Assembly (NCBI RefSeq): GCF_037042905.1
Contig: NC_087262.1
Span: 24,218,501 to 24,282,500 of the forward strand
Length of the DNA stretch: 64,000 nucleotides
DNA from: Lytechinus pictus
Lineage: Eukaryota; Echinodermata; Echinoidea; Temnopleuroida; Toxopneustidae
Direction of reading: 5' to 3'
Under the pieces are notes generated by a model. That model was given only the letters and a program-made list of their open reading frames with translations. It was not told where the DNA came from and ran no database searches. A program made the position numbers and the translations under genes. Below are positions 10,901 to 25,900 of this stretch, piece after piece (position 1 is the first letter of the stretch; the number at the start of each line of letters is the position of its first letter).

Positions 10901-13900
10901 ACACCCCATGAATTTTATTGGGTGGGACCGGGTAATAAACTGGCGGCTTGCTTCTGACGCTTCAAACGCATCATGAAGGAACACATGATTTCAAGCGTAT
11001 TATCTTGACACTATTAACCTTTTGGGGTCTTGCCTCGTCAAACCATTCATGATTTCATGAGAATGGTCATCACTAGAAGTACATGTAGTCACTCTAAGAC
11101 TTCATTTTGAATTTTTGACAAGGAGGCTTTGCCTGAAGAAGTTATGAAAATGAACTTCAGATCATTATTTGTCAATTTTGCCCTCAAATATGCTAAACAA
11201 ATGTTATTTAAAGTTTATTGTTAATATAATGAGAGAGAATACTCGATAATGGTTTTATTTGAAAAACTAGATAAAATATATTTAATGATATGATTTTCAA
11301 AGTTTATGAATAACAAGATTTTGATGTTGGAAGGAAATCATGCATGTGACAAAATATTTTATAATATTGCACTTTGCTAAATAATACTTTTATTTTCACA
11401 AAGCGCCCCCATATAAATTGCTTGGTCGTCATTCAATATGATTTTATATACACCGATAAAGGAGACACGTATTGAATTGATATAATCCGTAAAGGGATAT
11501 ATTGAATAATATTTGATGAATGATTCATACACCTTCCCACAATCAACACTTCCCCCATAACCCATCCTCGGATCTCTTCATTGTATGAGCCAATGAAATC
11601 TATTCATTTGGAAAAGTTATTGGCAATGGTTGGTAAACGATAGCAACCATTACTGTCTGGCACAATCTCTCGCGATATGAACAAAGTCTCATTTTACAGA
11701 GCAAATGCTGGCAACATGATAACTCTGATTTGTTAGTTCATAACTTCTATGAATGTCACCTTCCAAATGAGAGACTGTGAATGCTTTTTGGTCATACGAT
11801 ACTTCCGAATATAACTCTGAGGAGTTGGAAGCGTCTCTCAGTTGTGTCACTCTATCCTTGTATATACAACATGAGAGGGGTATTAATTTCAAACTAAAGC
11901 TTGCATTTAAAAAAACTTTTGTAGCAATTATTCAGCTAAAAAATAACAAATAGCATGACCTGATCTTGACTTTGGAAATATTGGAAAGTGATATTTGTCT
12001 GATTAACGACGAGCATGATTTGGTGGCTGTGGCTGTGGGCAAAAATGGTTATATGTGTATCAAGTTTAGTAACAGTTTGTTAGCTTTGCAATGCAATGAA
12101 AATGATGAAACTTTCCTATTAATTTGAAATTTGAACTAAAAGAGCTTTTCACCTCTTTATTTAATTTCTATTTATAAGTTGCCACTTTTTTTTGTTTAGT
12201 GGATGGAATGAAAAATTGACTCCAATCAGTTTTATCCATGGTATAATCAGTCATCAATCACATAATCAACCCGTAAACACTTTTTTTTCAATGCAAGATA
12301 ATATGCTGTCAGTCAATTCACCATGACTGTTCAGGTTAGGACATTGTTTGGTATAATGAGTTATAATTTGGAAAATGCAGCCAGCTTTTATTCCTTTACC
12401 TAGCTGAAACTCTTTGATCATGCAATCTTTGAATTGATACCCGATAGAAAAGAAAAAAAATATATATATTGCCTTTGGTTGTGTTTCAATGCTAATTACC
12501 AAGTTCCTCTGTGAAGAACCAAAGCCATAAGTCCCCTGGCTACTTTCTTCATTATTCTCAAACAAATTAAGGTCCTAAGCAAAAAAGGAAATTGTAAGTT
12601 GATAAGTCCCTCTCTCGGTTTATGAGTTCACTGACCAGGTCATTTAGTCAAGATCTGGGTTAATTTTACAAGGGAGCATCGTCAATTTCGTACCGTCATG
12701 TGAACGATTGTTCCATTATTAATGATGTCGAAATTGCTGGAATCGCTTGAGTTGGTTTCATGAATATGATTCTAAGAATGCATTCCTTTCGAAGCTTCTA
12801 TTCATGAATGTGTATTAATCTTTATATTACCCACAAGCCCCTGCTCCACCTCAATCTCTCTCTTTCTCTCTCTTGCTTCCCCCTGTCTCTTTTCTTATCA
12901 CTCTCTTTCCTTCTACCATTATACTCTCTCTCTCTCTGTGTTTATCTATCTTTTTTTCTCTCTCTCTCCTCTCTCCCTTACACACACATATCCAATCTCA
13001 TTCTTTTTTTTAAATATATTATTTAACCTTTGAAATTCTTATTTAAAATCAATGATTCAAAAAAGGATGTAGCATTAATGCTCATCATGTGACCTGTCAC
13101 AAATATATGCCCCCAATATATTTACCTTCCTCTGTAATAACACACCTGATAACAACTCATTAAACACTTTAAAACCAAGGCTCTATATTTTTATTTGTCC
13201 AATTTCTGCGCGGGAGGCGTTGAAAGCAAGCGAAATGTCATATTCTTGTTGACCCCAAACGATTCAAGTCTGAAGGAGTGAAGTTTGCGTAGACCCGTGT
13301 GTATATATAACTCACTCTAACCTCTACTTCAGCTGTGATGTTGAAGTATCAAAGTCACCATGTTTGGAGTAAGCAGCCAGGCACATTACCAAAGTGTCGG
13401 TAAACATGTCACTCTCCTGCCGATATTCATAGTCATGATTTCCCCTGATATTTCCTTTTGACTGTTTGGATCACTTAAAAAGCAAGGCCCAACAAAATTG
13501 AGATATTGGCATTTGAAAGATTTACTTGTGGTGAAAATTATCATAAAGAATTGTTGTGGCTGCTGATTTTGATTATGAAGATTAATAATTTGGTTGTAAT
13601 TAATTAAGTCTCTTTTGTGTCAAGGATTTATTCAATTTTGTTGAAAACTTTTGCTTATCGGATGGTTGACTCTTTTACTGTCAATAATCTGTAATAGACA
13701 ACAAGAAGCTCGGAATATATCTGACTTCAACTCCCCCACCCCCATCTTGTCATGTGAAAGTATACTGGGGAAGTATTTCATATTAGTATGTGAATTATAT
13801 AACAGGCGAGTCATTATGAAGAAATATTAATGAGTGAATAATGCTATGTATTAATATCCAGTATTTAAATTTGGGATTATTCCAGCCCTTGATTAATTGC

Positions 13901-16900
13901 AATACTTCTAAGAGAGCGTGTCCTTTACTTATTTGTTGAAAAGAAAATGTCTCCCTTTTTTTTAAGAGAACATTTTTTTTAAGAGTAACAATAGAAATAT
14001 ACTTTCCAGTACTCTAATAAAAGATACATTTCATGAAGAGGAAAGTTCTTTCGAAAATGAATATTTTCCCAAGGATTAGAGTAAATGAAATATGAAAACA
14101 TCAAATAAGAACATTGAGTTTTGAAATGTAACCCCCAAGTTGTAAGCAATCCCATTGATTCACCAGACAAGCTGTCATTATTGTTGGCGTATAATTCCCA
14201 GACACGTGATCAGAGCAAAGCATGTGCACCTCAGCAACAGGTCACTTTTAATGCAAGCGTCTCGTGAAACAGGAGAGACATAATGAAACAGAAAAAAAAC
14301 ACGTATGAATAAATCCTAGTATCTTGACATGCAAACATCATAGATTCTTGCAGATTGCCTCTGCACTTTACCAAATTTGATCTGATGCCCGGGAGATGTT
14401 TTCCGTATCCTTTCTCCCTAAGCCTTTCACCAACCTCTCTCTCTCTTCAACTGATAGGTTCCCCTCCGACTCTTTCTTTCCCCTCTCTTCATCATTCCTC
14501 CACTGTTTTGTTTAATGTCTATTTGCTTTTCTTTTGTCTTTACTTAACTTTTTCCTTCATCTGTCTTTCTATAAATTTCTATTATTATTTCTTTATATCG
14601 TTCATTATGTTGCATCTCTTTCTTTTCACTATCATAATTATGCTCATTGGCTTGTTTTTATCTCCTTTGCCTTTACTCTCTCTCTCTTTCTTCCTATCTA
14701 TCTCTTTCTGTCTTTCTTTGTCTATCTGTCTCCTTCTATTCCTCCCTCTCTCTCTCTTTCATGTTTCTATATTTTTTCTCTGTCTTACTCTCTTTTTCAT
14801 TTTGCTGACCTACTTATCCATCCCATCTATTTTCTGACCCACTATTCTTACATTCAACCCCCCCCCCTTTCTTTCTCTCTCTTACTTTCCATCTCCCCTG
14901 CCTGTCCGTCAGCTTAATATCTTCACGGAGACCAATTGTCTTGTAAGCTATTAGCAGAGAGTCTAAATGAAAGCAACGATGTATCTGTTCCATCCTCTCT
15001 TTCCATTTCGGGTCCCATTTTCTCGGTGCCCCCTGTTTGGTCAAAATATCCACCCAAATACAGGGTCAAAGCATGAAAAATATTAACTAGACTTAATGTC
15101 TCCACGTATGCGTGAATCATGGCTTGTATATCCACTATAGGCATCAGAAAATAGAGAATGATGCTTAAAGTGTTATACTACGGTAGTGATAGGAGTTGCT
15201 CTATATAATGTTTGTGGATGAAATATGGTTTCGAATTGACTGTATTGTAAAGAGGCATGTAAAAACTTCAGATATTATTAAAAATATTAGAACATGGGTT
15301 TTAAAGGAAATGGAGAAGAGATAAGAAAAACTGTTGGGCATCATGTGCTGTAACCCCTCAAAATTAGCCAAAAATTAGCCATAAAAAGCTCACATTTAGA
15401 CCTATGTCATTTTTTCTCTGTCCCTATTTGGGCGGATCTTCAAAACCATGATATGATTTAAATAGGGTGTGAACTGTGTGTGGTTTCTCATTGACTGTGT
15501 GTTATAAATACATAGTCTTAAATATATGTTTTCAAAAATCTACTAATACTACAGAGAATAAATTGACCTATAATTGTATTTGTATAGAGAAACTGAAATG
15601 TTTTGAGAGGAAAAGTAATTGTTTTGCTACTCGGTAACATAATTATTGCAGTATCAAACGTATTGAGGAGATAATTAGCACGTTATCATTCAAGTGGGTC
15701 TATATTACTAGACTACACTAGCATTATGGGTCAGGAAACTGGCCAGGTATGAGTAGTTGAGGACTTGAGATGGCGCTATTGGTTCATATCTGCTTTAAGA
15801 TAAGGATAAACCAGTACCTTTCATGTATTTTACTGCAATATGCTCTTGTGGCGACATAGCAGGAAATGCTAAGAATGAATACCTAAAGCCTTTTCTCAAC
15901 ATATTTTCCCTAAATATTTGCTTACTCCTCTGCAGCAATTAAATAAATCACAAAAAGCTTTTTGCCAGTCATGATCCACAATAAACACCATGTATAGCAT
16001 GCGCATCCCTGCAACATATTGTAATTGACACCAAAATTGATTTGCAGAGAAAAACCATTAGTCCCAAGTATAGAGATTGAAGTGAGTGTTATTTTGAAAG
16101 TCAACACCACCTCCATTTGGTGTTGCTCTGGGCTATTGATATGCAAATGAGATCAGCGTACCTCAACAATAAAATAACCTAGTATAAACAGCAATGCAGT
16201 TAATGATCAATAGCCAAGTAATATCCAAGAAGTCATATTTGATAAGCACAAGGGTATTGTAAGTTTCCTCCAAATAAGATCAAACAAAAATCTACCCATC
16301 TCCTCGCTACTCCTTCACAAAGCAATAGTTTTTTTTTAAAACATTAAAAAGCATCCATCCTTTTCCCCTTCCTCCGTTTTAAAAGTTGACGAGCAGTATT
16401 GTCTTTTTTCCATTTTATCATTAAAAAGAGCTGACCTTAATTTGAACCTGACTAAAACATGTTTGAAGTAAAAATTAAGACACGTAATATGTTCACCTTT
16501 TTTGAACTGCTTGTACTTGCTTTAGTTATGATATGTTTGCACTCTGTCAGTGGGCACAAAGGCATGCTCTGACGACAGCAAATTGGTCTCATATATAAGC
16601 CCCGTCATAGCAGTGAGATGTTTAAGACTTGTATAGCTAAAATTATGTGTCAAAAAGTCATTTTTTATTAATATTCCACAAAGGAAATGAAAAAGGAGAA
16701 AGAAGCAGGGAAAATATTTATTCCATATTTTCATTGGATTTCCATTTTAAATGACATGTTCATTCTTTATTTTCCAGTACCTCATGAAGATTTTTTTATT
16801 AAAGATGGATGATATTTGTCTGGAAAGTAACACATGTCTACAGAATACTGTTTCTTAATCATTCAGCTAAAAGACAACTTGATAATTCTTACAATATCAT

Positions 16901-19900
16901 GTTTTCTCTTTTCATCTGGCATAACACTGATGTTAACAAAGTGTGTTTTCACCAAAGGAATTGCTCTCTGGAATAGTTCCATCTTTGAATGATGTCATAA
17001 GCTTTGACCATGATAAATCTAGGACTGTATGTGCAGGGATTGATATGACTACAAGATGACCTGGTCATTTACATCATTCCTCAACTGGTCAAGTGAATCA
17101 CTGACCAATAGTTTTTACCCCCTTCATCTAAAATGATTGAAGCGTGCTCACTATTTCTCCAATACGTCTAAAAATCCACCAACATCATGAATCAGTGCAT
17201 GAAAGATTGGGAGTACTGCAATAAATAATTCCAGTAGCAATAAACCTTAATGGATGATTGCTTCAAACACTATCAATTGCTCGCCTTTCGCTTCAGGTTA
17301 GTTTGAAATATCTAGTGAAAGCAAATGTTATACTTTGCTTCGCCCCAGTTATTTAAGGTGGGGATCTGCAAGCAATCGAGGAAGGTTTGCTCTAGATTTT
17401 CAATAGGAAATTAAGTGCATTGAAAGGCAGTTCTTTTTTATGCCATGTGTGCATTAAGAAGCAATTATTAAAATGTACTCTGTAATTAAGTGGAAGGACT
17501 GTTGCTACAACCTATGTTAATTCTTGTTAAATTGTGTTCCCTTGGATTTAATGATCAGGAATTGGTAAAACTGAGATAAGGTGTTCAATTATAAATGTTG
17601 TCAATACTAGTATAGCAGCAATTGATTTGTTTTGTTGCGCCACAAAGAAAATGTGTTATTCAGTAAGAAACCAGAAGACGTATGGTTCTTTGTCCTCTCC
17701 ATGAGACTTTGTCATATGGATTTATGCATTATCCAAAATCACTTGTATATTAATCTGGGTTTTATTAACTCAAGATCTCCAGGTTTAAACAATTGTGATT
17801 CCATAAGAGATGATGCCTTTTTTGTGCTCAGATGTAAGTCTTTTGGATGTTAAAGAACCTATTTTTCTGTTTAAAAAAAGAGTAGGGCATTTCTGGTGAA
17901 CTAGTTAACGTTTTTTGTTTACTGCATTTACTTTTTAATTCAATCCATATATTATATTAATAACATTTAAAATAAATCCTAGTATTTAACACAACTTTAT
18001 GGATTAATATTCAGACACTAACGTGGCACAATATCTTGGTGAAGTTGTTAAACCTTAATCAATTAATCTATAATAAAGTCATGTCATTGGTAGATATGAA
18101 CTGATTGAACTATGAATAAAGTGAAAGGCAAATATTGTGACTCGGCTACATACCTTTAATGGAGTTAAAACATAGGATAGATAACATTAAGTTGTAGAAA
18201 CCCTTGTGTCTTAAAGAATGAGCTGGGGTCTGAGGATATTTTCTTCCTAAACATTGGATCATGCATATGAAAAGGAAGGTATTTATGTACAATTTATTTC
18301 TTAAAAAGGCATGCAGTTTTTGCAGTTTTAATTTAAATGCTTTCAATATTTCTTCAGTGAGTCTTTCATAATTTACATTTTTATTAGTACATTTCATATA
18401 GATCAAAATTAAATATCATACAAGGGTCAAATCATGTTTAAAAAATTACAGCATTCGGTGAAATCTTGTTTGATTGTAGTCCTGAAATTTTATGAAGTTG
18501 GTTAACATTTTTGTAATTTCTAGACAAAGTGTCAAATTGAATAGGAAATAAGAACAAGAATATATACAAATTTAAGCCTATTATTATTCCTTATTAATTT
18601 GCCCCAGTGAATAAAAATAGTTGGACAAAAATTATAATTATAAATTTCTGTAATACATATCAATGTTACTGATTTTCATATTTCTTTTTTTTTTCAACAA
18701 CAAATTTACATATTAATTAAAAATCTGTTCATTGCCATGACAAGGCAATATTCTCAATGTCATAATCTTGTTTTTCTCATATACCAACAAACTTGATGAA
18801 ACTCGGCAATGAGGAAAAATAATAACAGCCTAGATATGCAGAGGATTCAAATGATTACAAGAATTACAGTTATGGCCTCGGTAGAGAAAAAGAACAGCTC
18901 CTTGCTTTAGTTTTCCATCTCTCTCGATCAGGTCCGTTATATGGTAAGGAAGAATGAAGGGGGCTTAATGGAGACAGTATTTATGATTATTGATGTAATT
19001 TAGGCGGGAAATAAGTCCAGTGGACGCCAGACACAGTGTAGTGGGTAGGGGAGGAAGCGTCTTAGAGGCATGCAAATGATGGAGCGTCTGAAGATAGAGA
19101 GCCTCCAATGGGCTGCCAGAGGCTGCGACGATTACACGTGCTTGTCTGTTTTGATTTGGCGCGTGTGATGTGCATGGTTTTGGAGATTGCCCTAGGCCTT
19201 TGATGAAGCAAGCTCACATAGTTTAATGATTCCTGTTGTATATTACAGTCATTCATGTTCAAGAAGGATGCATTTCTCTGATGAGCTTTGGAGTGATTAT
19301 AAAATTAATGTGTCTGAATTTCCTGTGTTTTATTTTGAAGAATGTTTCATTATGTTATCTCTGTCTCCATAGTATTTGCTGAATTTGCCCTTTCTATTTG
19401 TCTCTAGAAATTTACTCTCTTTATCTTTATTCTATGTGTTTCTCATTTCATATTATTATTATTATTGTTATTATTATTCTTATTATTATTATTATTAATT
19501 ATTATTATTATTATTACTATTATCATTAGACATTTGATGTCACTATATCCATATACTTATAATTTTTCCCCATGCTCTTTCTCAAATCACCTTTTTTTCT
19601 TCCTTACTGAGTATAGGGCCATGTTTTTCTTTATTATTTTATCCAGCTTCTACAATCATCGTAAAATATGAATTCCTCTTTACTTTGAAAAGTTTCTGAA
19701 ATATTCTTTAATATTCTTTTTTTCACCATTATGTTTTTATAGTACATTACAAAGTAAAAGACATATACACAACAACACTTGTTGAGCTTATGTATAAAGA
19801 TATTATGCAAAATCCCACGAATGAAGTAAAATCTTGTGGATTTCCATGTTTACATCTTTACAATTGCATAAAGCTTAGAAGCTCAAAAATCATACAAATT

Positions 19901-22900
19901 ATCAACATTTGTGGAATCCGCTCTTGTCATTAAACTAGGCGGCAGCACGTTTGATCTCTGACAAAGTAGACTGCAATTTAAAACCCTCGTAAGCAACCAG
20001 TTAAAGCTAGTTACTACGAAACCACAAGAATAACTTTGCCAATGGGTTTATGCATGTATGGAGAGAAACCCCAACAAATCGGTTCATTGTTAAGTTTTTC
20101 ATATAAATAAATCAGAAATGAAAACCCAGCATGAGTCATAATTTCCGATTCCTACAGAAGATGGAAACATGGACCTGTTTTTTTGTCAAAAGGAATGAAA
20201 GGGGTATACCCATGCTCTACAAACTCATTATTTAGTAGATTTGCTATATATTCATGAATAATCAAGGATATTGTTTGAGTCATAGATGTATAGGCCTAAA
20301 TGTTTTAGAAATGGAGATTAAAAATTCAAACAAGATGAAGTATTACTGAGCATCAACATTGATATAGATGTAGGCTGTCATTATTTTGTTATATGTTATC
20401 CTGGAGATGACCTATGTATAATAGAATGATGGATGATGAGTATACTACATGCATCCTGTATCTACCAGAGCTACTATTTAACCAATTAATTAAGCAGATG
20501 ATAAATAGAGGAGATCATTTTAAGATTATGTATAAAACATGAGTCTGAAGTTTGAACCATACATATATTTGCTCTTATTAAACATTTCAATGAGAAAAAT
20601 ATTGTTGTATATTCTGAACTTGGATATATTACATGTAATGGCATATTGAGCCAAAGATGCTTTTCATTCATAAGAGATTCTCAAAGATGTCTATTTTCCT
20701 GTATTGAGAATGGAAAACATTGTTTAATTCATGTGATTGGAGAACATTGTAAGCTGTGATTAGAACCCGTAACCCTAGGTTTGAGTGTCTAGCTACTGTA
20801 CCACAATAACCTGATCCTTGAAAACATTTTCCTCATGATTTATGCCAATTAACATTCATTTCTCAAATTGCAAGATATTATGATTGGAAAGGAACTTGAT
20901 TTTATACCAGCACGCAATTGCTTTCAACACATTTTAATTGAACAAGTTGTAAACACAACCTGTATCTGAAGGAATAACCCAATAATTACAGTTAGACCTT
21001 TATACCAACTTTGATCTGCACAAACCAAGAAAAGGAGTAAACAATCATTAACAAATATAATCTTTAGGTTGAAGTGTTTGGTTTAGTTTGAACACAGCAT
21101 CCGAGATTGCTTAGTATGTCAGAGGGGATAGTTGTATAACGACTTTGCAAGAGGTCAGGAGTTTGAGCTTGATATGATATGCCTTTAATGACATCTAATA
21201 GAGTCTAAGATGTCTTCCTTGTCATCTTCGCTATGTCAGGCAATGTTTATTTGTGATGGGATCAGGTCAGTATGGGTATCCTGATGAGATTGAACAAGTC
21301 GTTAATAGACCTCCCTCACTCGTCAGTTAATCTTAAGGCAGTTCTTGATCTAGATACCAATTATTGCTATGCATTTCTAAATAATTTCTAAATAGAATTT
21401 CTAAATAAATCATTGCTATGCATTTCTAAATAATTTCTAATTGCATTTCTAAATAGAATTACTAAAATTATTACTTTTTATGATGGATTTTAAATTCCAA
21501 GTATAAAGTGATTTTTTCAGTTTTAAGCCTGTAATTGGTAGAAGGTGACTTTTCCATTACAACCATGATTAAACTTTTAAAAATGTGTTTGTACATGTAT
21601 GTCAGTCATTAGTGATTTCAAATGTCGGCCTTCAAGAGTTATACTTTTAAATAGATCTGTATGTATCAAGGTACCAGTCAAGATAATATGTCTATGATTC
21701 CAAAGCTGTTTTTCCCTCTATTTTATCTCCTAAATTCCAAAAGAAAAAGTTGACATTATTTTCATTTCAACTGAAATCCTGATTTCTTTCCTTTACATCT
21801 AGTTCTTAAGTTGATGAAATAATGGATTTTAAAAATTTGACCGACATAATTTATGCTGCCGCACCCTTGGAACATCTCAGTGTTAAGTTAAAAGTCTGAA
21901 TCGTATAGAGACACCAATGTGGAGATTCAAAATAGAATTATTATAATTTTATGTGGGGGACTCTTGTTTTGGGGGCATGAGATATTACTGGTGGGTTTAG
22001 GAATAGCTAATATTGATACAAGGGGGAGGGTGGAGAGTATTTTGACAGACAGAATGTCATTGTAGCCTTCTTATAGCTACCTCTCCCATGTTGGAATGGC
22101 CTACAAGATAGGGTTTCATCTTCCTCTTCACAATCAACCATCATCGACTTTCAGAAGTGACGTCTTGTTTAAAGCCCTGTCTATCTATTTTGGTGCGCTT
22201 GTCGAAGGATCATGGGGAATATCATAGTATTTAAGGGGGCTTACTAGGTCCATTAATTTACTTTGACTATTGGTATTAATATTGATGTATCATTTGAAAT
22301 CTGGATATAAAATGATAAAGAATGCAATATAACAGTATAATATATCAACACCTCCCCTAAAGATTTCCTACAGTAGATGCTCGTGAGGAGTAGGGAAGAA
22401 TTAAGGATGCAGTGGATGGCAGGATGAGTGAAAGAGAGAAAACAAGAGAGGGAGGAAGGAAGGGGAAGTGACATGGAGAGAGAGAATGAGAAAGAGAGAG
22501 TGAGGGAGAGAAAAAAATACCAAGGAAAGGAAGAGATACAGAAGAGCAATCAAGGGGAGGGGTCTGTGTAGTCTGCAGGCACAGACCCCGATCAACAAGT
22601 GTGTCTCCACGCAAAGACTAGCACATACAAAACTTGCTGTTTCAATTCAGGTGAGAGGGCCTTCAGTACACAAGGCATGAGTAGGCTGCAATTCAGACCC
22701 TTTACTCGAGTGAAGGGTTTGCACAGCGGACTAGGGTTCGGTGGGGTAGGGGTTGATAGATTAGGGATACATGGAATAGATGGGAGCTTGCTACATCCTC
22801 TCTAGAGCAATTGATGCTATCCCAGCATTGATGGGAGGATGAGGGTGACATTCCACTTCTGTTTTCACTTTACTCAATACTTTCATGTTGAAATCTAAAA

Positions 22901-25900
22901 CAAATGTTACTTTGCAACTTCTCTGACCTGAGATAATACATGACAGGAAGGGGAGAGATAGTACTAGTCTCAGCAGTGAAACCTCATTTGTAATTTTAAC
23001 ATTTTATCAAGATATGATACTTTTATTGAATTCATGCGAATTTATATCTAGAAGGATTAAGTGAGTAAATGACTTTTTAAATGTAAAGATTAAGTATTGA
23101 ATAAATTAATCCGACTTAATGTCATTGATTGGTAATGTGGCATTTCGGATAAGATTCAGTTTTTTAAAATGTCTTAATTTAAAGGCAAATGAAAAGCCAA
23201 GCTTGATAACTTTAAATAGGAAATTAGGATTGAAGCGAAGCAATTGGCAACACTAAATTGATCTTTGTTTGGGTATGTGCATATGTTGCCAATTTACAGC
23301 TTGATGTAAATATGTTAACCTTTTAGATGTAATGCCTTGATAGATTGTAATCGTTAGCAATGTGTCGGACCAGTCTGTCAGTCATACATTCTTTAAAGGA
23401 ACATGAAAGATGTATTGGGACAGGCCTCGTTGACTTCTATGTCAATACCTATAAGGTTAGAATAATCATTATGATACAGTGAATTTATTGGTTCTGTTTC
23501 TGTATTGGTCCTTGATGGTTTAAACCAGAACTTTCTTATGTCATTGGCTGTTAAAAAGAGTCCATGAGTATCAGAATATATATTTTTTTAAAGTAAATCA
23601 TTGCCTACTAATGCCCCCGTCATGGCAAGAGAGAAGTCTTTTAAGTAGGAAAGACATATAATATTTTCCTGAAATCTTTTTGAGTGGATAAAATGATTTT
23701 TCTCTTCAAGGATGTGGTGGAATAAAATGACGCTCAAAAGGACACCCCCCCCCCCCCAGAAACCATTCTAACCCACAAATACTATTTTATTCTTACTGAT
23801 TGATAATTGATTATTTTCCATTGTTTAGTGAGTAATGGAGAAAGATCTCTGTGATATGTCAGAGGGTAAAATTAAGAATAATCTCAGAAATTTGGCTCAC
23901 AGGCCAAAGATCTGTATTCTCAAATCAAAAGACAGCAGTTCAGATGGACTGTTTTTCTGTTTTATCTTTCTCTACTTCAAGTATTTCATGGGAAAGTCTA
24001 TCCCATCCATTTGCAAGATTATTGATGACATTGTTATCTTATCTCATAAAAAAATCAAAATACACAGTTCCAAGCTTTTGAAAAGTAGAAAGAAGAGAGG
24101 GAGTTAGCCCTCAGAATATGCGATTGGGCCTTTTGCTTTAGAAAAGATGAGTTTCATTGAAATGTTATGAATGGGATGATTTATCTTTGGGTATGATGGA
24201 CTTCAAAATGGACAGATGTTTGGTATGTAATTATCTCATCCTTTTGAGGTCATTTTATAAAGATAGCAGATGGTAGATGGGAGTAGTATATGTTTCTTAC
24301 AATATGACAACAGAATATAACCTACCATATACCAATCAGTAGATGATTTTGAAATAAATGGGATAAAAGACCAAGGAGGGGCAAAGACCAAACAGATACA
24401 GAATGAAGAAATAACTATAAAGAGGTGAAAAGTAATTATCAAGACAATTATAGTGGTTCCTCTTTTTTTTGCAATTGATAATTAATTTGTGTATGGTGCT
24501 CAACAGAAACAATGTTTTTTTAATCTCTGTCTTTTATTCTCTCTTTTTCTTCTTCTCCCCCTCCTCCTTTGTTGTCTCTTCTTACGACGGCCATCCTTTT
24601 TTTATTTTGATTCCCATTTTTTCCACAGTCAATACAAATATAACGCCAATTTACTGGCATCTCTGCACTTCTGTTGATGAAGAGTGAAGTTTTAGGTCAA
24701 TTTTCATCTCTTAAAAGGAAATCGCTTTTAAAAATAATGTCTTTCCAATGAAACCCAATCTGACCTCCGAAAAGTAGGACAAGTAATGGGTCATAAAAGT
24801 TGTAACTAAATTAGAATGCAATACACTACGCACCTGGCCTAATCATGTTAATGGGAAAATGAGTAAATATATTTGATCAAATATATCCTTGACATTGTCA
24901 TATTTTCTAAGAGATCTATCGATATCTGTCTTCAATTATTGTGGGTTTATTATGTGAGATAGTAATGGGGTTTATCAAAACGTGAAAAGTTTGTAGTTAC
25001 ATCTAATCTTAATGTAAATCTTGATGCATTACTATTTATATCAATTTTCTGTAATTGAAAATAGGGTGTTACTACAAATATGACACAGTATAGCTCCTTC
25101 CTGATAGCATGTTGAGGAATGTAATATAAATGATAAGTGACAATTTTATCTAATATCATAACAATCTGCTGGTGATATTTCTTTTTCATTTCTGTTTCAG
25201 ATTCTTCACTGATAAGAATAGCAAATTATATGAAATTCTATTGATATTTCTATCAGATACTATAAATTTTAAGGTCATGACCACTCAAGCCATTGCTGAC
25301 TTGTGTGTGAACATTTGTTATTGTCTACCCGAGAGAAAAGGAATCAAAATTGATACTTATCGTCAACTTAGAATTTCTTCTTGTTTAAGCCACCCAACTC
25401 CATTATTTATAGTTTTTTATCATATTCATAATGGTTTATTGATTTTTCCCATACACACAAAAGATTTACCTGGTTATTTATGTCACATTTGTAATTCTGA
25501 AAATCTTGTTGTGGCATCGATTTGTTCATTTAGAAAAAACAGAATGGCCAATCTTGGCTGGGGTTATAATAACCAATAATTTGTATGTAATAAGTCATCT
25601 TTGCTAAATTTGTTGATTTCATATACCTTAGCTGTGATGAAAAATTCACTTTTGATGTTGACTTTACACTCATTCAAATGTCATAAATAGGACAATATGA
25701 GTTAATGAACATATTTTATTTTGTATTACAAATGAATGCTGCAACCAAGTGTTGGTTAATTGTTGCATGATTATGAATTGGTTTTATGTTACCCCATTAT
25801 GTATTATTTACTCATTTATATTTTATTTTCCTATGATTTGCCTCATATAGTAGTTGAAGATCCAGGATTAATTTCTCCTAGCGCTGTAGACACATCGTCT

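Larger units (their letters stand above)
9204..25853 (+). other. 16.6-kb unc5 intron
   Basis: This lies between the second TSP1 exon and the stalk exon. It is AT-rich and contains a SINE tail fragment, one palindromic MITE and several microsatellites or minisatellites, listed separately. I saw no conserved coding exon in it. Reading frames such as those at 12808, 14355 and 22253 are translations of CT or GA low-complexity DNA. Intron borders are GTATGT at the donor and a tandem TAGTAG at the acceptor. Confidence 0.75.

Noticed and set aside
14355..14917. Long leucine/serine/phenylalanine frames in CT-rich DNA (also at 3706-4395, 12808 and 48070)
   Set aside because: They are direct translations of pyrimidine microsatellites; several phases are open at once.
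25172..25579. 135-codon + strand reading frame after a TTCTGTTTCAG acceptor-like site
   Set aside because: It has a good acceptor but no similarity to UNC5 stalk or any domain I know, and using it would add a stop before the next exon; low-complexity AT-rich composition fits intron.
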